Under the pieces are notes generated by a model that worked only from the letters and a program-made list of their open reading frames with translations, had not been told where the DNA came from and made no database searches. A stretch of DNA of 24,250 bases from contig CAYLME010000040.1 in NCBI GenBank assembly GCA_964384585.1, forward strand, positions 1 to 24,250, in the 5' to 3' direction. This stretch comes from DASTYK01 sp964384585 (GTDB lineage Bacteria > Gemmatimonadota > Gemmatimonadetes > Longimicrobiales > RSA9). A program made the translations under genes and the position numbers. Shown here in pieces: positions 8,637-15,501 of the stretch. Position 1 is the stretch's first letter. Every line of letters begins with the position of its first letter.

Positions 8637-8655
8637 GCTACCTCCCGGCTCCGGG

Positions 8656-9303
8656 TCACGCCGTTCGCCGCGTGCGCGGCCGCGACTCCCGGGCAAGCGC
8701 GAAGCTGAGTCCCTCCAGCTCCAGCGCCATGTTCACGTTCTTCAATGCGACGCCCGCCGGCACCTGCAGCTTCGTCGGCGCGAAATTCAGGATCGCGCGC
8801 ACACCCGCTGCGACGACGCGGTCCACCACGGACTGCGCCGCTTCCACCGGTACGGCGACGATGACGATGTCGATGCCCTCGGCACGCAGCGCGTCCTCCA
8901 GCTCCGAGTCCGGCCGCACCGTGGTCGAACCCCAGCGCTGCCCCACCTTCTCCGGGTCCGCGTCGAACACCGCCTCGATGTAGAAGCCCTGCTGCTGGAA
9001 GTCGCGATAGCCGAGCAGCGCGACGCCAATGCGGCCCGCACCGACCAGCGCCACCCGGTAGCGGCGCTCCAGCCCGAGGATCGAGCGCAGCGCCGACATC
9101 AGCTCCGACACGGCGTAACCCCGGCCTCGCTTGCCGAAGGTACCGAATACCGACAGGTCCTTGCGAACCTGCGCCGCCGTCGTGCCGCAGCGCGTCGCCA
9201 GCTCCTCGCTGGAGACCGTCTCCGCACCAGGGCCATCCATCTCGCTCAGAACACGGAGGTAGATCGACAAACGGCCGACCGTCGACGGTGAGACCTTACG
9301 CAT
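8656..9303 (-). CDS. rex: Redox-sensing transcriptional repressor Rex
   Basis: This 215-residue protein has the two-domain Rex build. An N-terminal winged helix (about 5-80) includes RLSIYLRVL and the DNA-recognition segment AQVRKDLSVFGTFGKRGRGY at 44-63. A Rossmann domain follows with GAGRIG at 88-93. Rex dimers bind the operator when NAD+ is high and release it when NADH rises, controlling anaerobic and fermentative genes. The ATG at 9303 fits the family start (MRKVSPSTVGRLSIYLRVL). A further in-frame ATG lies at 9330, but the ribosome site does not suit it. The usual Asn in the Rossmann loop is Arg here (GAGRIG for GAGNLG). The gene has a clear promoter and a near-consensus Rex site upstream, so it very likely represses itself. 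Confidence 0.96.
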   Translation of the reverse strand: MRKVSPSTVGRLSIYLRVLSEMDGPGAETVSSEELATRCGTTAAQVRKDLSVFGTFGKRGRGYAVSELMSALRSILGLERRYRVALVGAGRIGVALLGYRDFQQQGFYIEAVFDADPEKVGQRWGSTTVRPDSELEDALRAEGIDIVIVAVPVEAAQSVVDRVVAAGVRAILNFAPTKLQVPAGVALKNVNMALELEGLSFALARESRPRTRRTA

Positions 9304-9320
9304 GGCGGTTCCGGGCAGGC

Positions 9321-9341
9321 GCGCCCGCATCCTCCGGGCGC
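9321..9341 (-). other. Hairpin in the rex 5' leader
   Basis: A perfect 7-bp inverted repeat (arms 9321-9327 and 9335-9341, GCGCCCG / CGGGCGC) with a 7-base loop abuts the Rex operator and ends 18 bases before the rex ATG. It might affect translation; this is untested. Confidence 0.4.
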
Positions 9342-9359
9342 ATGTGAATCCATTCACAA
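9342..9359 (-). promoter_or_regulatory. Rex operator (autoregulatory)
   Basis: The plus strand reads ATGTGAATCCATTCACAA, against the known Rex consensus TTGTGAA-N4-TTCACAA: 13 of 14 fixed positions match. It lies 38 bases upstream of the rex ATG and begins 3 bases after the -10 box, covering the expected transcription start, a classic place for repression. Confidence 0.88.
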
Positions 9360-9361
9360 GG

Positions 9362-9390
9362 AAGGTAGGGGACCGAACAAACGCCGTCAA
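9362..9390 (-). promoter_or_regulatory. Sigma-70-type promoter of rex (and probably arcA)
   Basis: On the minus strand TTGACG (9385-9390) and TACCTT (9362-9367) are separated by exactly 17 bases. The expected start point is near 9355, inside the Rex operator. Confidence 0.7.
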
Positions 9391-9449
9391 TCGGCGGCGA
9401 CGATAGCGTGGCAGGCCTGATACGTGTGCAGCCGGCGGTAGGGCAGGAC

Positions 9450-10211
9450 TCAGGCGATCGTGGCGGGAACCACGATTTCGACGCCCGTGCCGTCCTCGCG
9501 CACGACCAGGCGGACGCTGCCGCCCATGCGCGTGGCCATGCCGCTCGCGATGCGCATGCGAAGCGCGATGCCCGAATCGATGCGTTCGGCATCGAGCATG
9601 GCCGGGTCCATCCCCGTGCCGAGGATCCGGTAGACGACGTTGGCGCCATCCGTTGCCAGGGCGGGCGTCAGCGTTCGTCCCGTCGCGGATTTGAGGGCGG
9701 CGCCGAGCACGGCATCGAGGATGTGCTCGACCGTCTGCGGGTCTGAGCGTCCGCCCAGTTCGTGCTCTGGCACCTGCGACAGATCCATGGTGACGCGCCG
9801 CGATGCGGCCTCAGACGCGGCGCGTTCGAGTGCCGCGCGCAGAAGCCCGGTGTGGTCGACGTCTTCCGCCTCCGGCGTCGCACCCGTGCGTCCGGACAGC
9901 TCGCTCAGGCCCTCGGTCAGCGTGAGCAGCTGGCGTGCGGAACTGCGGATGCGGGCGAGCGCTTCGAGTGCACGCTCATCGACATCGCCCAGCAGTCCCT
10001 CGGCAATGAGCTCTTCGTAGCCGAGGATCGCGGCGATGGGTGAGCGCAGCTCGTGTGCGACGATGCCGAAGAGCGATATGTCGGAACGCTCACCGCGTGC
10101 GCCGGACGCCGCGTGCTGCGAGGTCGATGTATCCGGATCGCTGTCGTGCGTGTGCTGCTGCGCGTCGTCTGCCGCGCGCCCGTGTCCTGCGCTCCCGCCC
10201 TTCTCGCTCAC
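9450..10211 (-). CDS. Small soluble histidine-kinase-like protein with a degenerate ATPase domain
   Basis: This 253-residue protein begins with about 45 hydrophilic, His/Asp/Ser-rich residues and has no membrane segment or sensor domain. A good HisKA dimerisation helix follows, with the phospho-acceptor His53 in IVAHELRSPIAAILGYEEL. The C-terminal half follows the HATPase fold but its ATP motifs are weak. The N-box region reads HILDAVLGAALKSATG with no central Asn, the G1 box reads LGTGMDP rather than DxGxG, and the G2 box reads SGIALRM. The final strand pattern (MGGSVRLVVREDGTGVEIVVPA) is typical. It may be a non-catalytic partner for another kinase or response regulator. No response regulator is adjacent. 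The GTG at 10211 has AGGAG 6 bases upstream; the gene follows rsmA by 17 bases. Confidence 0.8.
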   Translation of the reverse strand: MSEKGGSAGHGRAADDAQQHTHDSDPDTSTSQHAASGARGERSDISLFGIVAHELRSPIAAILGYEELIAEGLLGDVDERALEALARIRSSARQLLTLTEGLSELSGRTGATPEAEDVDHTGLLRAALERAASEAASRRVTMDLSQVPEHELGGRSDPQTVEHILDAVLGAALKSATGRTLTPALATDGANVVYRILGTGMDPAMLDAERIDSGIALRMRIASGMATRMGGSVRLVVREDGTGVEIVVPATIA

Positions 10212-10228
10212 ACCTGCTCCTGTCGCGA

Positions 10229-11065
10229 TCAGTGCCCTGCACCCGAAGTATCACCCGGCAGACCGCGGGCGCGCAACGCGCGGGCGAGTGTGACGAATGT
10301 TTCCGGGGCCAGCGTTTCGGGGCGTGCCTCGGGTGCAATGCCGAGTTGCGCCAGCAGTGCGCCGAGCGTTTCGCTGTCCAGAGCGTATTCCGGTGCGTCG
10401 CGCAGGATGCGCTGCAGCTGCTTGCGACGCCATCCGAACGCGACGCGCGCGAGGGTACGGACGTCGCCTTCTTCGGCGGCGGTGAGCGGCGGCGGGTGAA
10501 ACGGATCGATCCGCAGCACGGCGGAATCGACGTTGGGCACGGGCCGGAATGCGCCGCGCGGTACGACGAAGAGTCGCTGCACGTCCGCGACCGTTCGCAC
10601 TCCGACAGACAGCGCGCCGTACTGCCGGTCACCGGGCGGCGAGACGATGCGGTCCGCGACTTCCTTCTGCACCATGAGCACGAGGCGCCGCGGGCGGTGC
10701 GGACGTTCGAGCATACGGAAGATGAGCGGGCTCGTGATGTTGTACGGGATGTTGCCGATGATACGCGCGTCTGCCGGCTGGCCGAGGAGTGCGACGATGT
10801 CCGCCTCGAGTGCGTCGTCGTTGACGATCTCGACGTCTGCACGTCCCGCGAAACGATGCTGCAACGCGGCCGCGAGGTTGTCGTCCTTCTCGATGGCGAC
10901 GAGCCGGTGCACGGTACCGGCGAGGTGCTCGGTCAGCGCGCCCGTGCCGGGACCGATTTCGAGGACGGTACCATCCGGCTGTGCATCGAGTGCCTGGACG
11001 ATGCGCTGCTGGTAGTTCCTGTCTACGAGGAAGTTCTGGCCGAGCGATTTCCTGGCGCGCACCAC
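10229..11065 (-). CDS. rsmA: 16S rRNA (adenine(1518)-N6/adenine(1519)-N6)-dimethyltransferase
   Basis: RsmA (KsgA) dimethylates two adjacent adenines in the 3' terminal helix of 16S rRNA late in small-subunit assembly, using S-adenosylmethionine. The protein shows SLGQNFL near 7-13, the SAM loop VLEIGPGTGALT at 34-45, and the catalytic NIPYNI at 105-110. From the GTG at 11065 it has 278 residues, normal for the family; GTG at 11062 is the alternative. The frame is open far upstream, but that part is antisense to the phosphatase C-terminus and unlike any RsmA. No clear ribosome site precedes the start, which lies 5 bases past the phosphatase stop, so translation is probably coupled. Confidence 0.93.
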   Translation of the reverse strand: MVRARKSLGQNFLVDRNYQQRIVQALDAQPDGTVLEIGPGTGALTEHLAGTVHRLVAIEKDDNLAAALQHRFAGRADVEIVNDDALEADIVALLGQPADARIIGNIPYNITSPLIFRMLERPHRPRRLVLMVQKEVADRIVSPPGDRQYGALSVGVRTVADVQRLFVVPRGAFRPVPNVDSAVLRIDPFHPPPLTAAEEGDVRTLARVAFGWRRKQLQRILRDAPEYALDSETLGALLAQLGIAPEARPETLAPETFVTLARALRARGLPGDTSGAGH

Positions 11066-11070
11066 GGCGC

Positions 11071-12609
11071 TCAGCGGCGCACGAGCAGCGCGGTGCGGTC
11101 GTCGGACGGGATGCCGGTCAGTCGCTTCGCCGTTGCGCGGAAGATGCGATCGATGATCGCGCGCAGCGGTCGGTCGCGCATGCTCACGATCTCGTCCATC
11201 AGCGCCGTCTCGCCGCCGACGAACGCATCCGAGAGGCCGTCCGTGAAGAGGCAGAGCAGGTCCTGTCCCGGAATCCATGCAGCGCTCGCCTCACCGTACC
11301 GGTCGAGTGGCACGATCCCGAGCGGCGGGTCCGTGGCACCGAGCCGGACGCGCGTGCCGTCCGCACGGATGATGTAGGCGTGCGGATGACCTGCGTTGGC
11401 GTACACGATGCGATCGTTGTCCGGCTCGATCACACCGTAGAAGAGCGACAGGTACATCTCGGTCGTTTCGAGCTCTTTCTCGAGCGCGCGATGCACGCGG
11501 CGCAGCACGTCGGCTGGCGGACCGGACTCCTGCGCATAGATGCCGACCGCACTCATCGTGAGCGCCATGATGAGCGCTGCCGAGAAGCCGTGGCTCGAGA
11601 CATCGCCGATCATGAGACCGAGGCGGTTGTTCGGCAGCTGGAAGATCTGGTAGAAATCGCCGCCCACGGTCTCGGCCGGAACGCAGCGCGCGTCCAGGTC
11701 GTGCCTGCCCTCGAGTGCACTCGGGTCCGGCAGCAGCTTGAGCTGCAGGTCGTGCGCGAGCTCGAGCTCACGCAGCGTTCGCTCCTGGCGCAGGCTCTCG
11801 CGCACGAGTCGCTGCGTTTCGAGCGCGGCGCCGATCTGGCTCGCGATCGCGGACAGCAGGCGCGCATCGCCGGCGGTGAAGCGCAGGTTCGAGCGGCGTC
11901 CGACCAGCGTGATGACGCCGACCGTGCGTGCACGGCCGTGCGGCGGCGTGTAGTTGATCGGCACGGAGAGGAACGCCTCCCTGCCCTGCGGCCGCGGCTC
12001 GAGGCGTGGCACACCCGCAGCGAGCGCGCCGCGTTCCAGGTTGAGCGCCTGCCGCTCCCGGAACACCTTCGCGGTCGCGGACTCCGGATCATCCACCGCG
12101 ATCGGGCCGGTCATGCCGTCCTCGCCCACGCTCGCGGCAAGATGCAGACGGTGGTCCTCGTCGTCGTAGACCCAGAGCGAAGCGCGCCGCGCGGCGAGCA
12201 CGTCCATGACTTCCTCGAGGATGCGCGTCGCTGCCTCCGGCAGCGACAGCACGGACGCGAGGATCTCGCTGATCGAATAGAGGAGGTTGATCTCTTCGTA
12301 GCGCTCGGTCAGCTCGCGTGCTGCGGACTGCGCTTCCCGCTCGTAGGTCAGGCTCATGCGCAGTGTGCGCGCGAGCAGCTCAATCGAAGGCCCGTCCTGC
12401 TCGGCCTCGAGCTCGAAGCGCGCGCCGTCACCCACCTCGACGACGTGGCGTACGCCCGCCGTCCACGCCTGGTCGTCCACCGGGTGGAGCCGGACGCGTT
12501 CACTGCCGCGCACCGCAAAACAGCGCACACGCTCGTCCTTCAGCGCGGCGAGGGCATCCTCGACGGGCTTGGGGATGGGGTGCGTTTCGGTCAGGGCGCT
12601 CGAGCTCAC
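11071..12609 (-). CDS. GAF-domain PP2C/SpoIIE-type serine phosphatase
   Basis: This 512-residue protein is an RsbU/SpoIIE-like phosphatase that would dephosphorylate a STAS antagonist. After an N-terminal segment of about 100 residues, a GAF sensor domain spans about 110-265. A helix linker (LRQERTLRELELAHDLQLKLLP, about 273-294) leads to the phosphatase domain. Metal-binding motifs are intact: GGDFY at 316-320, IGDVSSHG at 334-341, NAGHP at 405-409, FTDGLSD at 455-461, DDRT at 503-506. No membrane segment is present, so the GAF domain probably senses a cytoplasmic ligand. It starts with GTG that overlaps the stop of the RsbW-like gene (GTGA), which implies balanced, coupled synthesis of kinase and phosphatase. 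Confidence 0.93.
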   Translation of the reverse strand: MSSSALTETHPIPKPVEDALAALKDERVRCFAVRGSERVRLHPVDDQAWTAGVRHVVEVGDGARFELEAEQDGPSIELLARTLRMSLTYEREAQSAARELTERYEEINLLYSISEILASVLSLPEAATRILEEVMDVLAARRASLWVYDDEDHRLHLAASVGEDGMTGPIAVDDPESATAKVFRERQALNLERGALAAGVPRLEPRPQGREAFLSVPINYTPPHGRARTVGVITLVGRRSNLRFTAGDARLLSAIASQIGAALETQRLVRESLRQERTLRELELAHDLQLKLLPDPSALEGRHDLDARCVPAETVGGDFYQIFQLPNNRLGLMIGDVSSHGFSAALIMALTMSAVGIYAQESGPPADVLRRVHRALEKELETTEMYLSLFYGVIEPDNDRIVYANAGHPHAYIIRADGTRVRLGATDPPLGIVPLDRYGEASAAWIPGQDLLCLFTDGLSDAFVGGETALMDEIVSMRDRPLRAIIDRIFRATAKRLTGIPSDDRTALLVRR

Positions 12610-13040
12610 ATGCCGCCGGCGCGCTCGCGCACGCCTCCGGAACGGGAATCCAGAATCATGAGGATGGAGTTGCCGCGATCGTTGAACTCCACCCGATCCA
12701 TCAGCTTGCGGATGAGAAAGATCCCGCGGCCACCGATCTTGTGCAGATTCGCCGGCTTCGTGGGATCATCGACCTGTTCCGGATCGAAGCCGCGGCCCTC
12801 GTCGGTGACGCGGATCATGATGCGCTCGGGCTCGAACTGCGCCTCGACGCGCACCCGCTTGCGCGGGTCGCGATTGTTGCCGTACAGCATCGCGTTGGCG
12901 AGTGCTTCGGTCAGCCCGACACGCAGATTGAGGCGCAGCAGGTTGTCATCGAAGCCGACTGCGCGGCCGCGTTCCACGAGCGAGGCGACCGTACGCTCGA
13001 TGGCCCGCAGATCATTCCGAAGATTGATGACCTCCGTCAT
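12606..13040 (-). CDS. RsbW/SpoIIAB-type anti-sigma factor serine kinase
   Basis: This 144-residue protein is a single GHKL ATPase domain of the anti-sigma kinase class. The N-box is TEALANA at 44-50, G1 is DEGRGFDP at 80-87, and G2 is GGRGIFLIRKLMD at 103-115. Such proteins bind either a sigma factor or an unphosphorylated STAS antagonist, and phosphorylate the antagonist on serine. It lies between the STAS gene (42 bases upstream) and the phosphatase gene (4-base overlap), the standard partner-switching arrangement. The ATG at 13040 is the only sensible start. It lies about 7 bases downstream of a good -10 box, so the transcript may be leaderless. Confidence 0.92.
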   Translation of the reverse strand: MTEVINLRNDLRAIERTVASLVERGRAVGFDDNLLRLNLRVGLTEALANAMLYGNNRDPRKRVRVEAQFEPERIMIRVTDEGRGFDPEQVDDPTKPANLHKIGGRGIFLIRKLMDRVEFNDRGNSILMILDSRSGGVRERAGGM

Positions 13041-13047
13041 TTCCGGA

Positions 13048-13077
13048 ATGATACCGCGGGCCGGCGGCGGGTGACAA
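13048..13077 (-). promoter_or_regulatory. Candidate promoter for the kinase-phosphatase-rsmA-kinase group
   Basis: TTGTCA (13072-13077) and TATCAT (13048-13053) each match sigma-70 boxes at 5 of 6 positions, with an 18-base spacer. The start point would fall on or next to the A of the ATG at 13040. A 6-bp inverted repeat, GCGGGT / ACCCGC (13067-13082), covers the -35 box. Confidence 0.5.
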
Positions 13078-13082
13078 CCCGC
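13067..13082. other. Inverted repeat over the candidate -35 box
   Basis: A perfect 6-bp inverted repeat with a 4-base loop directly follows the STAS stop codon. It could be a weak 3'-end hairpin for the STAS message or an operator. No T tract follows. Confidence 0.35.
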
Positions 13083-13415
13083 TCAGAAGGAAGTGAGAGC
13101 CTCGTCGCGGGACCCGGCAATGTGAAACAGCGTGTCCAGCTTGGTCAGCTCGAAGAGCGTGCGCAGGTCCTCGTTCAGGTTCGCGAGCCGCAGCTCGCCG
13201 CCCTGCTCGCGAATCTTCTTCGACAGGCTGACCAGCACGCCCAGACCGGACGAGTCGATATAGCCTGTCGACGAAAAATCGATCAGGAACTTGCGGGCAC
13301 CGCCCTCCAGCTCCTCGAGCACCTTCTGCTTCAGTTCCTGGCGGTTGCCGACGATCAGCTGGCCTTCCACGTCGACCACCGTCACATCACCCTGCTTCTT
13401 GGCGTCGAAGCTCAT
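13083..13415 (-). CDS. STAS-domain anti-sigma factor antagonist
   Basis: This 110-residue protein is a single STAS domain like SpoIIAA and RsbV. The phosphorylation loop is intact as YIDSSGLGV (52-60), with the target serine in the DSSG motif at 54-57. In the known scheme the unphosphorylated form captures the kinase and frees its bound partner, and the kinase and phosphatase encoded downstream set its state. The ATG at 13415 is preferred: it follows GGGAGGGGGGAG and gives the family start MSFDAKKQGDVTVV. Another ATG at 13433 with AAGGA 7 bases upstream would add six residues. A hairpin lies between pta and this gene. Confidence 0.92.
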   Translation of the reverse strand: MSFDAKKQGDVTVVDVEGQLIVGNRQELKQKVLEELEGGARKFLIDFSSTGYIDSSGLGVLVSLSKKIREQGGELRLANLNEDLRTLFELTKLDTLFHIAGSRDEALTSF

Positions 13416-13461
13416 CTCCCCCCTCCCGGGCATGGTATTGTCCTTGTGCCGTGCCGTGTCA

Positions 13462-13478
13462 GGGCACGAAGCGTGCCC
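13462..13478 (-). other. Hairpin between pta and the STAS gene
   Basis: A perfect 7-bp inverted repeat (GGGCACG / CGTGCCC) with a 3-base loop follows pta by 7 bases. There is no U tract, so it is at best an imperfect terminator or an RNA end-protecting stem. Confidence 0.45.
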
Positions 13479-13484
13479 CCGCAA

Positions 13485-14483
13485 TCAGCCTCCCTGCAGC
13501 GACGTGATGCAGGCGACATTGATGATGTCCTCCGGGCTCGCTCCGCGCGAGAGGTCATTGCAGGGACGTTCGAGCCCCTGCAGGATGGGACCGATCGCCT
13601 CAGCGTGCGCCAGCCGCTGCACCAGCTTGTAGCCGATGTTGCCGGCATCGAGATCCGGGAACACGAAGACGTTCGCGTTGCCCTGGATCGGTGAATCGGG
13701 CGCCTTGCGGCCGGCGATCGCGGGCACGACCGCGGCATCGACCTGCAGCTCGCCATCGGCGGGCACGTCCGGATACAGCGTCCGGAAGCGGGCGGTCGCC
13801 GCGCGTACCCGCGCCACCGATTCGCTCTCCGCACTGCCCTTCGTCGAAAAGGACAGGAACGCCACGCGCGGCGCATCGCCCACGATGCTGCGCCTTGCGA
13901 TGACGGCGGCGGCAGCGATGTCGGCGAGCTGCTCGCTCGTCGGGTCGGGCACCACGCTCCCGTCCGTGAAGGTCAGCACCTCTGCAGCGCTACTGCCCCG
14001 GAACGGGGGCACGATCATGTAGAACGCGGAAGAAACGGTGCGGATACCGGGAGCGGTGCCGACGCACCAGATCGCGGCGCGCAGCACGTCGGCGGTGGTG
14101 CGATCCGCGCCGGCGACGGAACCGTGCACGTGATGCTCACGAACGAGCAGTGCCCCGAACATGAGGGGGTCGCGCACGCGCTCGGCCGCCTCATCGCGCG
14201 TCATCCCGCGGTGCGCACGCAGCCCGTGCAGCACGCCGGCCAGGTGATCGCGGCGCGGATCGGTGGCCGGCTCGATCACCTCGACGGCCGCCGGGTCCGC
14301 ACCGTGTGACGCGATCGCATCGCGCACGACGTCGGGCTCGCCGAGCACGACGGGCCGGGCGAGGTCGCCGAGGACGAGGCGGGCCACGGCCTCGAGCGTG
14401 CGCGGCTCACTGCCTTCCGGAAAGACGATCCGCTGCATCGCAGAACGTGCGCGCAGCCGGATGCTGTCCACGAATGCGCTCAT
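13485..14483 (-). CDS. pta: Phosphate acetyltransferase
   Basis: This 332-residue enzyme is of the short Pta type, lacking the N-terminal regulatory extension of enterobacterial Pta. It interconverts acetyl-CoA and acetyl phosphate. Conserved blocks are IVFPEGSEPRTLEAV near the start, RDPLMFGALLV and GSVAGADRTTADVLRA in the middle, then LSFSTKGSA, GNANVFVFPDLDAGNIGYKLVQRL and GPILQGLERPCNDLSRGAS near the C-terminus. Its start overlaps the coaD stop by ATGA. The pairing with coaD, a coenzyme A biosynthetic gene, is thematically neat. No acetate kinase gene is in the window. It ends the long mutS2-to-pta run. Confidence 0.95.
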   Translation of the reverse strand: MSAFVDSIRLRARSAMQRIVFPEGSEPRTLEAVARLVLGDLARPVVLGEPDVVRDAIASHGADPAAVEVIEPATDPRRDHLAGVLHGLRAHRGMTRDEAAERVRDPLMFGALLVREHHVHGSVAGADRTTADVLRAAIWCVGTAPGIRTVSSAFYMIVPPFRGSSAAEVLTFTDGSVVPDPTSEQLADIAAAAVIARRSIVGDAPRVAFLSFSTKGSAESESVARVRAATARFRTLYPDVPADGELQVDAAVVPAIAGRKAPDSPIQGNANVFVFPDLDAGNIGYKLVQRLAHAEAIGPILQGLERPCNDLSRGASPEDIINVACITSLQGG

Positions 14484-14980
14484 GCGCTGCGGAACTTGCG
14501 CTGCAGTGCTCTCAGCACATTGGGCGAGACGAAGCTGGTGACGTCACCACCGAGCGAAGCGATCTCACGCACGAGCGACGCGGACAGGTAGGAGTAGTGC
14601 TCGTCGGGGGTCAGGAAAACGGTCTCGATCTCGGACCAGAGGTGGCGGTTCATGGACGCCATCTGGAACTCGTACTCGAAGTCGGAGACGGCGCGCAACC
14701 CGCGGACCAGCAGCGATGCTCCGTTCTCGCGTGCGAAATCGACGAGCAGTCCCTCGATCTCCGCGGTACGGATGCGCGGCTCGTCCCTGAACACCTCCTG
14801 CAGCAGTTCGAGCCGCTCCTCGACCGTGAACAGGCCGTGCTTCTGCTGTGTGCGCCGGTGCGCCACCGCGACGATGATCTCGTCGCAGAAGCCGAGCGCG
14901 CGCCACACGATGTCCTCGTGGCCGCGCGTGACGGGATCGAAGGAGCCTGGATAGATCGCAACGCGCTTGCGCTCGGTCAT
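14480..14980 (-). CDS. coaD: Phosphopantetheine adenylyltransferase
   Basis: CoaD (166 residues, normal length) transfers AMP from ATP to 4'-phosphopantetheine to make dephospho-CoA, the next-to-last step of coenzyme A synthesis. The nucleotidyltransferase motif YPGSFDPVTRGH is at 10-21, LLVRGLRAVSDFEYEFQMA near 90-108, and the C-terminal LSASLVREIASLGGDVTSFVSP corresponds to the family's SSTxVRE block, with Ala in place of the second Thr/Ser. Both ends overlap neighbours by ATGA (rsmD upstream, pta downstream). rsmD-coaD is a pairing seen in many bacteria. Confidence 0.97.
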   Translation of the reverse strand: MTERKRVAIYPGSFDPVTRGHEDIVWRALGFCDEIIVAVAHRRTQQKHGLFTVEERLELLQEVFRDEPRIRTAEIEGLLVDFARENGASLLVRGLRAVSDFEYEFQMASMNRHLWSEIETVFLTPDEHYSYLSASLVREIASLGGDVTSFVSPNVLRALQRKFRSA

Positions 14981-15501
14981 GATTCGCGTATCACGAAGGT
15001 GAGTGAGGTATCGCCGTAGCGGCGCGTGCGTGCGCCCTCCACGTGGTCGAGCGATTCCCCGGTGCGGTGCTCGACGGCCAGGATGCGCGCGAAGCCGCGC
15101 TCGAGGAACAGCTCGGCGAGCGCGGTTGCGTGGCCCTCGTCGTACGGCGGATCCGCAACGACGATGTCGAACGCGCCGGGCTCGAGGCGACGCACGTAGC
15201 GCATCGCGTCCTCCTTCACGACCTCGACGCTCTCGGGCCGCAACCGGCTGATATTCGCCTCGAGTGCCTTCAGGGGCGCCGCCGCCTTCTCGACGAAGGT
15301 GGCATGCGCGGCGCCACGCGACAACGCCTCCAGGCCGAGCGCACCGGAGCCGGCGAACAGGTCGAGCACGCGCGCGCCCGGCAGGTCATTCTGCAGCACG
15401 CTCATCCAGGCTTCGCGCACGCGGTCGGTGGTCGGACGGGTGCGCTGACCACCGGGCGTCGTGAGCGGATGCCCGCGCCAGCGGCCGGCAATGATTCTCA
15501 T
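14977..15501 (-). CDS. rsmD: 16S rRNA (guanine(966)-N2)-methyltransferase
   Basis: RsmD methylates G966 of 16S rRNA during small-subunit assembly. The 174-residue protein shows RIIAGRWRG at the start, RPTTDRVREA at 22-31, the SAM-binding VLDLFAGSGALGLEALSRGA at 45-64, and the catalytic DPPY at 117-120. Length and order match the family closely. The gene overlaps recJ and coaD by 4 bases each (ATGA). Confidence 0.96.
   Translation of the reverse strand: MRIIAGRWRGHPLTTPGGQRTRPTTDRVREAWMSVLQNDLPGARVLDLFAGSGALGLEALSRGAAHATFVEKAAAPLKALEANISRLRPESVEVVKEDAMRYVRRLEPGAFDIVVADPPYDEGHATALAELFLERGFARILAVEHRTGESLDHVEGARTRRYGDTSLTFVIRES

Noticed and set aside
10981..13074. A very long plus-strand open frame of nearly 700 codons
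   Set aside because: It is antisense to two clearly recognisable genes (phosphatase and RsbW kinase) and has no domain-like pattern.
13432..13462. CTGACA and TACCAT as a promoter for the STAS gene
   Set aside because: The spacer is 19 bases and both boxes are weak. Using AATACC gives 17 bases but a poor -10, so it is not strong enough to list.
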